A stretch of DNA of 64,000 bases from ISDg sp045645665 (GTDB lineage Bacteria; Bacillota; Clostridia; Lachnospirales; Lachnospiraceae), in NCBI GenBank assembly GCA_045645665.1, contig JAZRJF010000064.1:7133-71132 (forward strand), read 5' to 3'. Under the pieces are notes generated by a model. That model saw nothing but the letters and a program-made list of their open reading frames with translations. It searched no databases and was not told the origin of the DNA. This document shows, one piece after another, positions 41,970 to 50,484 of this stretch; position 1 is the stretch's first letter, and the number at the start of each line of letters is the position of its first letter. A program made the translations under genes and the position numbers.

Positions 41970-42971
41970 TCAATCGAGAAAGCGGAACAAAACGAGGAAG
42001 GATAGGCGAAAGGTAATTCGCTCCTTGTCCACGGGGATTGCTTCGTATTCCCGCTGCTCAAGTGCATCTCGTAGTGAGCTCGACGAAATGCCGGCTGTCA
42101 TTTCGCTGACCGGCGAAGTGGCGACGGAGTCATGAGAGGCATCACTAAGAAGCGAAGCAGCCGCTACGCCGGGCGTCGCCGCTTCCGGTTGCTCGGCTCC
42201 GATGGTAGCTCCGACCGTGGGAGTGCCCTCGGTAGCTGTTTTCGGTTCCTCCGGGGTCTCGATTACGGAGAAGGAATCCACCAGACACAACGAGGGGAAC
42301 AAAAGGCACCACCAGTTCTGTCCGCTTGCCTCGCCCAACGTGATTTGCAACGTTTCGTACGTCCCTGCAGGAAGAAAGATGTCACCGTATACCTTGAGCG
42401 GGAATTGCGCAGTCGTAAGCCTTGCCTCTGCGCGATATCGGTAGCCTTGCTTGGAAAGCGCGGCATTTGCCACATCGCAAATGCTCTCGAGCTGCGTCGA
42501 AAGCACGTCCTTCGCCTCCTCCTTGTCGGCACAGGTGAGCAAAGAGTCGCTTAGATAGGCAAGCACGGCGTCCCTCACCACAAGCTTCACGGCTTGGTCG
42601 TCGGTGGAATCGGAATTTGCAAGAATGTGCAGGCGAAGCACCTTGTCCGCCAAGGAATCTGTCATTGTGACCGCGTCGGGACAAAGCGGGTCGTAGCTTC
42701 CGCCCGACGGAAGTGTGCCGACCGTTGCTTCGGAGCGAAATGCATCGTAGACTGCGTCTGCGTCGTGCATTTGCTCTTGTGCTTCCCAATCCTTTTTCAT
42801 CAGCAAAATGAGCGTCACCGTCACAGTTGCGGAAAGGATGGCAAGCACGATGGTAAGAATGGTGTGCAGTCGTTGCTTTCGCTGCTTTTTCATGGCGGTA
42901 TGTAATTCCTCCACGGTGGATGCATAAAGAATAGCGGCCGTTCTCGGCTGGCGATACATCGAATATTTCAT
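41970..42971 (-). CDS. spoIIR: Stage II sporulation protein R
   Basis: A 333-residue protein matching SpoIIR, the forespore-secreted signal that triggers SpoIIGA to process pro-SigE. The conserved core is present: LRLHILANSDSTDDQAVKL, LVVRDAVLAYL, and AEARLTTAQFPLKVYGDIF-PAGTYETLQI followed by GQNWWCLLFPSLC. It is longer than the usual ~220-240 residues: about 35 extra cytoplasmic residues precede the TM helix (about 37-58), and ~100 residues of Glu/Thr/Ala-rich sequence follow the core. ATG 42971 has AGGAG 8 nt upstream; no better internal start is visible. Confidence 0.92.
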   Translation of the reverse strand: MKYSMYRQPRTAAILYASTVEELHTAMKKQRKQRLHTILTIVLAILSATVTVTLILLMKKDWEAQEQMHDADAVYDAFRSEATVGTLPSGGSYDPLCPDAVTMTDSLADKVLRLHILANSDSTDDQAVKLVVRDAVLAYLSDSLLTCADKEEAKDVLSTQLESICDVANAALSKQGYRYRAEARLTTAQFPLKVYGDIFLPAGTYETLQITLGEASGQNWWCLLFPSLCLVDSFSVIETPEEPKTATEGTPTVGATIGAEQPEAATPGVAAASLLSDASHDSVATSPVSEMTAGISSSSLRDALEQREYEAIPVDKERITFRLSFLVLFRFLD

Positions 42972-43020
42972 AATCTACTCCTAAATTACCGGTTTTGTGT
43001 GTAGCCAAATGCAAAAACCT

Positions 43021-43049
43021 TTGCACGTTTGGCTCGAACGTGGTATAGT
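43021..43049 (+). promoter_or_regulatory. SigA promoter of ddl
   Basis: TTGCAC (43021-43026), 17 nt, TATAGT (43044-43049), in the gap divergent from spoIIR. Confidence 0.7.
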
Positions 43050-43112
43050 AATGGAAGTATTTACGCAAATGAAAATAATTAAACCTGTATAGAGCATTTT
43101 CGGAGGGAAGTT

Positions 43113-44165
43113 ATGAAGAAGACAGTTGCAGTATTATTCGGAGGACAATCATCGGAGCACGACGTATCGTGTGTGTCGGCGGCGACGGTGATTCAACATA
43201 TGGACAGAGAACGCTACGACGTTCTGATGATCGGTATTACAAAGGACGGCCGTTGGTTGCTCACGGATTCCGTGGAGGCAATTCGGGACGGAAGCTGGAA
43301 GAAGGGGAAGGTGACGGCGATTTTGTCACCGGACAGAAGCCAGAAGGGCGTTCTTTTGATGGATGGCGACAAGGTGACCGTGAAGAAGATCGATGTGGCA
43401 TTTCCGGTGCTTCACGGATTGTACGGCGAGGACGGAACGGTGCAGGGCCTGTTTACACTCGCGGGAATCCCCTATGTCGGCTGCGGAGTTCTGTGCTCGG
43501 CGGTATCGATGGATAAGCTTTATACGAAGGTTGTTGTGGATACACTCGGCATCCGCCAGGCAAAGTACGTTGCGGTATTGGCGCACGAGCTGGATGACAT
43601 GGCAGCGGTAATCGCTCGAATCGAGAGCAAGCTGCCTTACCCGGTCTTTGTGAAGCCGTCAAATGCCGGATCCTCCAAGGGTGTCAGCAAGGCTCACGAT
43701 GTTTCCGAGCTTGAGATTGCGCTGAAGGAGGCGGCTTACCACGACCGCAAGATTCTCGTGGAAGAAACGATTGTCGGCCGCGAGCTGGAGTGCGCTGTGC
43801 TCGGCACGGTGCGTGACGTAGAAGCAAGCGGTATCGGAGAGGTGTTGGCAGCAGACGAGTTTTACAGCTACGACGCTAAGTACAACAATTCGGAATCCCA
43901 GACAATCATCAATCCCGTATTGCCGGAAGGTGTGGCAGAGCAGCTGCGTGACGCTGCGAAGCGCATTTTCGTGGCACTGGATGGCTTCGGCCCTTCCCGC
44001 GTGGACTTTTTCTACGACACAGACAATGGCGAGATTGTATTCAATGAAATCAATACTCTGCCGGGCTTCACAGGCATCAGCATGTATCCGATGCTTTGGG
44101 AAGAGCGCGGGGTCGAAAAGCAGGAGCTCGTTACGCGTCTGATTGAGATGGCTAAGGAGCGCTAA
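43113..44165 (+). CDS. ddl: D-alanine--D-alanine ligase
   Basis: A 350-residue ATP-grasp enzyme joining two D-Ala for peptidoglycan precursor synthesis. Motifs: VAVLFGGQSSEHDVSC at the N-terminus, FPVLHGLYGEDGTVQG, FVKPSNAGSSKGVSKA, and the metal-binding VFNEINTLPGFTGISMYP. GGAGGGAAG precedes ATG 43113. It is followed 17 bp later by murI, giving a cell-wall amino-acid operon (D-Ala-D-Ala and D-Glu), then DUF1934. Confidence 0.96.
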   Translation: MKKTVAVLFGGQSSEHDVSCVSAATVIQHMDRERYDVLMIGITKDGRWLLTDSVEAIRDGSWKKGKVTAILSPDRSQKGVLLMDGDKVTVKKIDVAFPVLHGLYGEDGTVQGLFTLAGIPYVGCGVLCSAVSMDKLYTKVVVDTLGIRQAKYVAVLAHELDDMAAVIARIESKLPYPVFVKPSNAGSSKGVSKAHDVSELEIALKEAAYHDRKILVEETIVGRELECAVLGTVRDVEASGIGEVLAADEFYSYDAKYNNSESQTIINPVLPEGVAEQLRDAAKRIFVALDGFGPSRVDFFYDTDNGEIVFNEINTLPGFTGISMYPMLWEERGVEKQELVTRLIEMAKER

Positions 44166-44182
44166 GCTTGGGAGGAAGTAAG

Positions 44183-44995
44183 ATGAGAAGAGAGTTGCCC
44201 ATTGGCGTATTTGACTCCGGCGTCGGCGGACTTACCGTCGCGAAAGAGATTATGAATCAGCTTCCCGGAGAGCAGATCGTCTATTTCGGAGATACGGCGC
44301 GCGTTCCCTACGGTAACAAGTCGAGGGAAACCGTCACGACGTACTCCAGGCAGATTTCGCAGTTTTTGTTGAGCCAAGAGGTGAAGGCGATTGTCATCGC
44401 GTGTAACACCGCCAGTGCATTTGCATTGGAGACTGTGCAAGCAGAGGTGCCGGTGCCGGTAGTCGGCGTGGTGAAGCCGGGTGCGATTACGGCCGCGGCT
44501 ACGACGCGAAATGGTCGTATCGGCGTAATCGGAACCGAGGGTACGGTGAACAGTGGTCTGTATCGTTCCTTTCTTACAGGGCTGAGACCGGAGTTGCAGG
44601 TGTTCGGAAAGGCATGCCCGCTGTTTGTTCCTCTCGTAGAGGAGGGCTGGTGCGAGGACGACATTACGAGACAGATTGCTAAGCGCTATTTGGCGGAGCT
44701 TTTGGAGCAGAAGGTAGACACGATTGTACTTGGCTGTACGCACTATCCGTTGCTGCGTGAGGTAATTGCAGAGACGGTCGGAGAGGATATCGCACTTGTC
44801 AATCCGGCGTACGAGACCGCGCGAGAGTTGAGAGCCTTGCTGGACCGCGAGGGTCTGTTGTCGGCGAGAGCGCAGGCGACGGAGCATCGTTTCTACGTAA
44901 GCGACGGTGCGGAGAAATTCCGCCGCTTCGCAAATTCCATTCTGCCGTGTGAGATGATTGAGACCGACGGCGTCGGCGTGAAAGTATTTTCGTAA
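44183..44995 (+). CDS. murI: Glutamate racemase
   Basis: A 270-residue cofactor-independent racemase supplying D-glutamate for peptidoglycan. IGVFDSGVGGLTVAKEIM at the N-terminus, the two catalytic cysteines in IACNTASAFA and VLGCTHYPLL, and YFGDTARVPYGNKS are all present. ATG 44183 follows GGGAGG; GTG 44168 is an alternative without an SD. Second gene of the ddl-murI-DUF1934 group. Confidence 0.96.
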   Translation: MRRELPIGVFDSGVGGLTVAKEIMNQLPGEQIVYFGDTARVPYGNKSRETVTTYSRQISQFLLSQEVKAIVIACNTASAFALETVQAEVPVPVVGVVKPGAITAAATTRNGRIGVIGTEGTVNSGLYRSFLTGLRPELQVFGKACPLFVPLVEEGWCEDDITRQIAKRYLAELLEQKVDTIVLGCTHYPLLREVIAETVGEDIALVNPAYETARELRALLDREGLLSARAQATEHRFYVSDGAEKFRRFANSILPCEMIETDGVGVKVFS

Positions 44996-45018
44996 CGGCT
45001 TGGAGCAAGGAGAAGCGA

Positions 45019-45441
45019 ATGAATAATGCAACTATTGAAGTAAAGAGCAGAACCCTTCAAGACGCAGACGAAGGAACTACGCTGTTTACGAGAGGAAGCT
45101 ACCACAAGAAGAAGGATGTGCATTTTATCTTTTATGATATGGCGGACACAGAGAATCCGGCCGATATCGTGAAGCACAAGCTGCAGGTCTATCCGGACTA
45201 TGTGAAGATTAGCTACAGCGGAAGCCTCAATCAGTCCTTTGTCCTGAAGAAAGGGATGAGATGCGAGAGCGTGTACGTGACGCCGTACGGAGAATTTGAA
45301 TTCGTATTTTGCGGAAAGAAGCAGAGCATGACCGAGAAGAACGGAAGCTGGATTCTGTTCCTGCAATATGAGATTTTGAGCGGCGGCTCACTGATGGCAG
45401 AGCAAGAGCTGCAGATTACGGTGACCCCGGACGCAGAGTAG
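45019..45441 (+). CDS. DUF1934 (YwiB-like) protein
   Basis: A 140-residue cytoplasmic beta-barrel protein of the DUF1934 family (calycin-like; YwiB in Bacillus). Features: an N-terminal beta strand with VKSRTLQDADEGTTLFTRG, LQVYPDYVKISYSG, and the ending SGGSLMAEQELQITV. Function unknown; homologues lie near arginyl-tRNA synthetase or murI genes. AAGGAG before ATG 45019; 23 bp after murI, terminator after the stop. Confidence 0.85.
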   Translation: MNNATIEVKSRTLQDADEGTTLFTRGSYHKKKDVHFIFYDMADTENPADIVKHKLQVYPDYVKISYSGSLNQSFVLKKGMRCESVYVTPYGEFEFVFCGKKQSMTEKNGSWILFLQYEILSGGSLMAEQELQITVTPDAE

Positions 45442-45496
45442 AACGCCACGCGAGACATTAATGAGGCTCGGCTATCGGCAGAGCGCATCGATAAAA

Positions 45497-45533
45497 AAGA
45501 GGGAAGATAACCGATTGGTTACCTTCCCTTTAT
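45497..45533. terminator. Bidirectional terminator
   Basis: GGGAAGATAACC (45501-45512) pairs with GGTTACCTTCCC (45517-45528), flanked by A and T runs. Confidence 0.8.
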
Positions 45534-45575
45534 TGCGTTTATGGGGTGCTTGCGTTACAAGCAAAATGCTATGGA

Positions 45576-46775
45576 TTACATGCCACGAGCTATGCGCTTC
45601 TTTGTAATAGCGCTCGTAACGATACCGATGATGAGAATCAAGGCACCGCTTGCTACGAGAAGCAGAGCGCTGTTTCTAAGCGGAAGCAATGCTGCGGATA
45701 CGATTCCCTTGTAATCCTTGAAGAAGTCGCTGATCAGCGTAAGCAAGGAATTCGAGAAGATTGCAGCAAGTGCAACAATACCGGAGAATACAAGCATGTA
45801 TGCGCCGTAGCCGCAGAAACCGCGGTATACGTAAGATTTCTTACGATAGGTCAATACCCAAGCGAGCAGGATAAGAAGCATAAGTACGGCAAGAACAATC
45901 AATGTGATTCGGGAGAAAGCAATCTGCAAAATCTCCTTGTACTCATGTATAAAGCTGTCGCGTCCGATGGACTCGTCGATGCTAGCCTGATATTCCTCTA
46001 CGTTCTCATCGAGGAAATCGCGAATGTCCTGCTTCTTAGCGGCAGTAAGCTCGAAGCCGAGCTCTTCTTCGATTACGTCCTCGTTGTCCTCAATCAAATC
46101 CATGATCTCCTCAGAATCGAGGCGAAGTCCGCGGCCGTCACCGAGGAGGTAGTTCGCATAATCGGAAGCGAGAGTAGCCAAATATTCTTCATATTCAAAA
46201 CGTTCCAAGAGGTATTCCACCTGCTGAGTGGACACATCGCGCTTGATTGCCTCGGAAACACGCTCGGCAAAGCTCTGGTCGTCAAATGCAAGTCTCGTAA
46301 TATCAACGGACTTAACCATCTTCGTAACGATCTGCTGCTGGCCAAGCTGGCGAACACTAGCAACGCCGAGGAAGAGGATCATCAGTATAAGCAACAGAAT
46401 GGAAAGGAAGAAAATCTTGCAGCCACCCCAGAAACCGATGGATTTCTTAGCGGGCTTTTCTGCCTTCGTCGGCTGAGGCTCTGCTACAACCGGAGCGGGC
46501 TTCGGTTCGGGAGCAACGATCTGAACCGGCTCGGGGATAAACTCTTTCACATCTTCAACGACCGGCTCAAGCTTCTCAGCTACCGGCTCAAGAGCTTCCG
46601 TCACTGCTTCTTCGGCAGCTTCTACAACGGGCTCTGCAACCGCAACGGGTTCTTCGAAGACCGGAGCTTCGGGCTCTGCTACGGGAGCAGGAGCGACCTC
46701 GGTCAGGTTGGTTCCGCAGACGCCGCAAAACAGGGCACCTTCTGCTGTGATGTTACCGCAATTAGGGCATTTCAT
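45576..46775 (-). CDS. Zinc-ribbon membrane protein
   Basis: A 399-residue protein starting with a zinc ribbon: MKCPNCGNITAEGALFCGVC (two CxxC pairs). An Ala/Pro/Glu-rich linker (about 25-105) follows, then TM1 (about 118-140), an extracellular helical region (145-275), and three TM helices (about 278-298, 310-340, 365-390). No enzyme motif seen. Similar 'zinc-ribbon plus TM' proteins are common and uncharacterised in Clostridia. SD GGAGGTGAC precedes ATG 46775. Confidence 0.75.
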   Translation of the reverse strand: MKCPNCGNITAEGALFCGVCGTNLTEVAPAPVAEPEAPVFEEPVAVAEPVVEAAEEAVTEALEPVAEKLEPVVEDVKEFIPEPVQIVAPEPKPAPVVAEPQPTKAEKPAKKSIGFWGGCKIFFLSILLLILMILFLGVASVRQLGQQQIVTKMVKSVDITRLAFDDQSFAERVSEAIKRDVSTQQVEYLLERFEYEEYLATLASDYANYLLGDGRGLRLDSEEIMDLIEDNEDVIEEELGFELTAAKKQDIRDFLDENVEEYQASIDESIGRDSFIHEYKEILQIAFSRITLIVLAVLMLLILLAWVLTYRKKSYVYRGFCGYGAYMLVFSGIVALAAIFSNSLLTLISDFFKDYKGIVSAALLPLRNSALLLVASGALILIIGIVTSAITKKRIARGM

Positions 46776-46883
46776 CGCATGTCACCTCCATAAGGATTCT
46801 TCATTTGTATTACTTTTTATTATACGGAAAGCATTTGGCCTTGTCAACAACGTTTACCGCGCGAGAATGTTATAAAAAAATAA

Positions 46884-46920
46884 AACCGCGAGACATTACG
46901 TATAATCTGTCTCGCGGAAT
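46884..46920 (-). terminator. Hairpin downstream of the 148-residue protein gene
   Basis: CCGCGAGACA (46886-46895) pairs with TGTCTCGCGG (46908-46917), flanked by AAAA/TTTT on the minus strand side. Confidence 0.7.
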
Positions 46921-46931
46921 TCTTACCTTGC

Positions 46932-47378
46932 TTAATTCTTTTTGAAACGTGCGAACAGGCCCTTTTTCTTGGGCTTCTCGTCCTTCTGAAGAGGTCCGCG
47001 AGCACCGCGTACATCCATGATGTAGATGCCGCTGATCATCGCCTTCACTTCCTTCTTAACGGGGATGATCTCGAACACCTTCTCCTCGCACATCAACGTA
47101 CGAACCTGAGGTCCGATCTTCGCCTTAACTACCGGCACCTTAGCACGGCGAGCGTACTTAGGAGTCTGATCGAGCACGATCTGCGGAAAACCGGCATCCT
47201 TAAGAGGCAATCTCTTCTTATCAATAACAAGGATGGAAACCGTCTGTGCATTCGCACGCATCTCCTGTTGAACAGCATCATTTTTCTTCTGCATCTTGCG
47301 TCCGATGATGGAAAGCACGATAAAGCCTACAATCACGACGCCCAATATAATGAGTAAAGCAATTAACCAGGGACTCAT
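46932..47378 (-). CDS. Single-TM protein of unknown function
   Basis: A 148-residue protein with one N-terminal TM helix (about 5-25) and a basic cytoplasmic domain (TVSILVIDKKRLPLKDAGFP, KVPVVKAKIGPQVRTLMCEEKVFEIIPVKKEVKAMISGIY) ending in a Lys-rich tail (KKKGLFARFKKN). No family with known function recognised, though the pattern is seen in Lachnospiraceae. ATG 47378 has AAGGA at 8 nt; an ATG two codons earlier is too close to the SD. Confidence 0.72.
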   Translation of the reverse strand: MSPWLIALLIILGVVIVGFIVLSIIGRKMQKKNDAVQQEMRANAQTVSILVIDKKRLPLKDAGFPQIVLDQTPKYARRAKVPVVKAKIGPQVRTLMCEEKVFEIIPVKKEVKAMISGIYIMDVRGARGPLQKDEKPKKKGLFARFKKN

Positions 47379-47505
47379 AAGCATATTCCTTTCTTTATCT
47401 AACTTGGACCAATGAAACGGTTATGGTCCGCAATGTCATCATTCTACCACCGAATTCGTGAAAATGCAATGCATAATCGTTCGTTCGGCGAAACATACTA
47501 GCACA

Positions 47506-48237
47506 TTATTCGGACAAATCGTCCAGCATAGCTTGCACTCGTTCCTGCACGAGCTCATGAAGCGTGCTGCGCTCCTCGCGAGACATCTCGGCAACGGGAA
47601 TCGGCTCGCCGAAACGGATGGCAACCGGTACGGAATAGATGCGCGGGAAATGATTCTCGAACACGTCGTCCGTTCCGACAATCGCTACCGGAATAACCGG
47701 GCAATTGGTGCGCTCGGCAATCTTTAAGCTACCGGGCTTGAACGGGAGCAAATCGTGTCCATGGTTACGCGTGCCCTCGGGCATAATAAACATGGAATGG
47801 CCGTTCTTCACATCGGCAACTGCGTCCTGAATCGTCTTCAGGCCTTCTCTGGCATTGGTACGGTTCAAAAATTTGCAACGAAGCAGAATCATCCACCAGC
47901 TCAGCACGGGAACCTTGCGCACCTCCTGCTTGGAGATGAAGCCGGTCAAATGCGTGCACGGCAATACACTGTACGCCATTACGATGTCGAAAAAGCCTCG
48001 GTGATTCGCTGCAAAAAGCACCGGAGTGCCGCGGGGGATGTTCTCTAACCCTTCGATGCGCTTCTTCGTACCGGAGACGAACAATAGCACAGTCATAAGT
48101 CCTTTGATAAGCGGTTGGCTAAGCTGGGCCGCAAGCTTCGTGTTGAAGCATCGAATGATAAATAAAATCAATTGAATCGGCAGCGTCAGCAGTATGAATA
48201 CCGCGATGACCACTGCAACCAAAAACAGTCGAACCAT
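47506..48237 (-). CDS. plsC: 1-acyl-sn-glycerol-3-phosphate acyltransferase (PlsC family)
   Basis: A 243-residue membrane acyltransferase making phosphatidic acid in phospholipid synthesis. An N-terminal hydrophobic segment (about 2-28) is followed by the catalytic motif ANHRGFFDIVM (H-x4-D) and the substrate-binding FIMPEGTRNHGHDLLPFK. ATG 48237 has no clear SD (a TAA codon lies two codons upstream, so the frame cannot be extended), while a promoter with TTGTTG/TACAAT lies ~80 bp upstream (48314-48342). Weak translation initiation or leader effects are possible. Confidence 0.9.
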   Translation of the reverse strand: MVRLFLVAVVIAVFILLTLPIQLILFIIRCFNTKLAAQLSQPLIKGLMTVLLFVSGTKKRIEGLENIPRGTPVLFAANHRGFFDIVMAYSVLPCTHLTGFISKQEVRKVPVLSWWMILLRCKFLNRTNAREGLKTIQDAVADVKNGHSMFIMPEGTRNHGHDLLPFKPGSLKIAERTNCPVIPVAIVGTDDVFENHFPRIYSVPVAIRFGEPIPVAEMSREERSTLHELVQERVQAMLDDLSE

Positions 48238-48313
48238 AGATTATCGTATAGGGCACGTTGCCGTACCGATATACGCTCCTTTCGTAAAATGTATGATCTT
48301 TTCAATAGTATAG

Positions 48314-48342
48314 ATTGTATCATACGGAGCATTTTTCAACAA
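48314..48342 (-). promoter_or_regulatory. SigA promoter of plsC
   Basis: Minus strand TTGTTG (48342-48337), 17 nt containing AAATGC, TACAAT (48319-48314). Confidence 0.65.
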
Positions 48343-48460
48343 GAAGTTTTTTCATTCGTTACAAAACAAATGCAACGCAAATGTCGTATCGCGGAGTATA
48401 TTTTCACCCACCGAAGTCAACAATAAGTGCAGACCGAAAAGAAAGAAAGGAGATTGCAAT

Positions 48461-49282
48461 ATGAAGAACAACAAAAACAGAAGTTCATATATTACAGCCA
48501 TTTTGGGGATGATTGCGATCGGTACGCTCGTGTGTGTCGGTGTAGTGACCAACGAGGAGCCGGATATGACGATTCCGATTTCGCCGTCACCCATGGCATA
48601 TGACTATCCCGAGCCGGACTCCTCTTGGCTTCGTCAGCCCGAGGAAGGAAAGAACGAAGTGACAACGACGCCTTCTCCGAAGGTGAACGATTCGGATGCG
48701 GAAAATGCTTCGACACAGCCCGCTCCCACAACGACTCCGGTGCCTGCGCAGACAGTCAGCCCGACGCCCCAAGCGCAGGAGCAGACGTTGCAGGAAACTG
48801 AGGAAGAGGCACAGAACGTATCGGCAGCGGCGATTGCCGAGCTTACGCTCGATCTTGAACGTGGCTTGAATTGGCCGGTGCTCGGTGAGGTTGTGTTGCG
48901 CTTTAGCACGGAGCACGGCATTTATCACGAGACGCTCGATTCGTTCCGCACAAATGACGGTGTGCTTTTGGCAGCAGAGGTCGGAAGCCCTGTCGTAGCG
49001 ACGGCTGAGGGAATCGTGACCGACATTTCCGAAGATACGATGCGCGGAACGTGCGTCACGATGGCACTCGGCGATTCTTACACGGCGGTGTACGGACAGC
49101 TCGGCGAGGTGACCTGTAAGGTCGGAGACAAGCTGTCGGAGGGCGATCGCATCGGTTATGTTGCAGAGCCCACGAAGTATTATTCGCTCGAAGGTGCACA
49201 CCTGTTTTTCAAGGTAACGGAGGGTGACACCGCAGTGAATCCGCTCCTGCTGCTCAGAGAGCTTTCCGAGGGACAGGAGTAA
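48461..49282 (+). CDS. Degenerate M23 (LytM) domain membrane protein, SpoIIQ-like
   Basis: A 273-residue protein with an N-terminal TM helix (about 12-30), a Pro/Thr/Gln-rich linker (35-120) and a C-terminal LytM/M23 fold (about 135-265): NWPVLGEVVLRFS, GVLLAAEVGSPVVATAEGIV, and GAHLFFKVTEG. The zinc ligands are lost: the first motif lacks H-x3-D, and HxH is replaced by HLF. A catalytically dead LytM protein with one TM resembles SpoIIQ of Bacillus, which forms the forespore half of the SpoIIIA-SpoIIQ channel; whether this is the orthologue is inference. AAAGGAG precedes ATG 48461; terminator after. Confidence 0.75.
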   Translation: MKNNKNRSSYITAILGMIAIGTLVCVGVVTNEEPDMTIPISPSPMAYDYPEPDSSWLRQPEEGKNEVTTTPSPKVNDSDAENASTQPAPTTTPVPAQTVSPTPQAQEQTLQETEEEAQNVSAAAIAELTLDLERGLNWPVLGEVVLRFSTEHGIYHETLDSFRTNDGVLLAAEVGSPVVATAEGIVTDISEDTMRGTCVTMALGDSYTAVYGQLGEVTCKVGDKLSEGDRIGYVAEPTKYYSLEGAHLFFKVTEGDTAVNPLLLLRELSEGQE

Positions 49283-49315
49283 CCGGAGCAACTGAACAAA
49301 ACGTAAATAGCCTGA

Positions 49316-49365
49316 CACAACAAGGGACTACTACTGTAGAACAACAGGGTAGTTCCTTATTGTTT
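49316..49365 (+). terminator. Rho-independent terminator
   Basis: A long imperfect stem: AACAAGGGACTAC near 49318-49331 pairs with GTAGTTCCTTATTGTT (49349-49364). Confidence 0.7.
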
Positions 49366-49370
49366 GTAGG

Positions 49371-49388
49371 GCATTTTCACGAAAATGC
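49371..49388. repeat. Palindrome of two opposed AAATGC words
   Basis: GCATTTTCACGAAAATGC is an 8-bp perfect inverted repeat around AC. It lies between a terminator and the promoter of the DUF951 gene. Confidence 0.7.
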
Positions 49389-49421
49389 ATCCGGGCCGCC
49401 AAGCCACAGGCAACTTCTCGG

Positions 49422-49451
49422 TTGACAAATGCTCGAGCGAGTCGGTATACT
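49422..49451 (+). promoter_or_regulatory. SigA promoter of the DUF951 gene
   Basis: TTGACA (49422-49427), 18 nt containing AAATGC, TATACT (49446-49451). Confidence 0.75.
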
Positions 49452-49536
49452 GAGGGTAGTTTATCAGTAGGGTTGATTAAGACAATCTTCTCATATATAA
49501 TTAGGTAGGACTGAAACGAGACGGAAGGAGAGCATC

Positions 49537-49725
49537 GTGGACATTCGGATTGGTGATATCGTAAAGATGAAGAAGCCGCACCCGTGCGGTAGTCATGAGT
49601 GGGAGATCCAGCGCGTGGGCATTGATTTTCGTATGAAATGCTTAGGCTGCGGTCATCAAGTGATGCTTCCCAGAGTGCAGGCCGAGAAGAACATCCGCGG
49701 GATCAAACGAGCGGACGAGGCGTAA
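49537..49725 (+). CDS. DUF951 small protein
   Basis: A 62-residue protein matching DUF951: VKMKKPHPCGSHEWEIQRVG followed by MKCLGCGHQVMLPRVQAEK, with Cys arranged as a half zinc ribbon (C...CxxC). Such proteins are widespread in Firmicutes, usually near rpsF or parB genes; function unknown, presumably nucleic-acid binding. Start is GTG 49537 after GGAAGGAGAG. It lies ~1 kb upstream of rpsF, consistent with the usual neighbourhood. Confidence 0.93.
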   Translation: MDIRIGDIVKMKKPHPCGSHEWEIQRVGIDFRMKCLGCGHQVMLPRVQAEKNIRGIKRADEA

Positions 49726-49805
49726 GTACGGGGGACGTTCGGGCGGATGATGCGTAAGCAGAGAAACCGAGCAACGAATCGATACGTGATGACATTTGCA
49801 TAAGA

Positions 49806-49840
49806 AAAAACGGCGACAGAAATTTCTGCCGCCGTTTCTT
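49806..49840. terminator. Bidirectional terminator
   Basis: AAACGGCGACAGAAA (49808-49822) pairs with TTTCTGCCGCCGTTT (49823-49837). Confidence 0.8.
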
Positions 49841-49853
49841 GTTTCAAAGGATA

Positions 49854-50279
49854 TTAGTGCAGAGAACCGTCACCGCCCATGAGCTTGGTCATCTCTTCGA
49901 TGCGCTCCAAGGGAAATGGCGGAAATGCCACCGGCTTCATTGCGATGGACATTAGCTTCATAGGGTTGTCATCCGCAGCAATGCGATTGGATGACAGAGC
50001 GCCGCACTGACGGCACCTATGAATGATGGCCCACTCACCGTTTTTTCGTACCCACACTGCAATCGGTTCCATATGCCCTCCGCAGTCCGAAGCGCGGTCA
50101 CCCGGCTCAATGTCTACGTGTAAGCTATGTAAGCAGTTCGGGCAGTGGTTGCGATGGTCGCTGCCGGCCCCTTCCGGAAATACCTGACGTCCGCATACCT
50201 TGCAGGTAAATGGATCGTTACAGGGATGTGTCTTATAATAACCTTTGTCGTACAGTCTTCGTTTGTGTTCCCTATTCAT
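49854..50279 (-). CDS. RNHCP domain protein
   Basis: A 141-residue Cys/His-rich protein whose name-giving motif RNHCPNCLHSLHVD is present (about residues 40-53), preceded by FTCKVCGRQVFPEGAGSDH and followed by CRQCGALSSNRIAADDNP. The three CxxC pairs imply zinc ribbons. RNHCP proteins are of unknown function, thought to bind nucleic acid. ATG 50279 is chosen because AGGAGG lies 9 nt upstream; an in-frame start at 50312 precedes that SD. Confidence 0.88.
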   Translation of the reverse strand: MNREHKRRLYDKGYYKTHPCNDPFTCKVCGRQVFPEGAGSDHRNHCPNCLHSLHVDIEPGDRASDCGGHMEPIAVWVRKNGEWAIIHRCRQCGALSSNRIAADDNPMKLMSIAMKPVAFPPFPLERIEEMTKLMGGDGSLH

Positions 50280-50484
50280 CGGGGTAGTCCTCCTAAAAAG
50301 AAAATCAATCAATTATAGTGAAAGATGACCTTTCCGGGAGGCAGTGAACTACTAACCTCCCGGCTAGCGAACACTCTCTTTCGTATAGGTATTCACACAA
50401 AACCTCTCTTTCTAAATTCTCAAAGAATAATGATAAATTGCATGTCTCGTCAGACATGGTGCTTGTAGCTACACGACTACTGTA

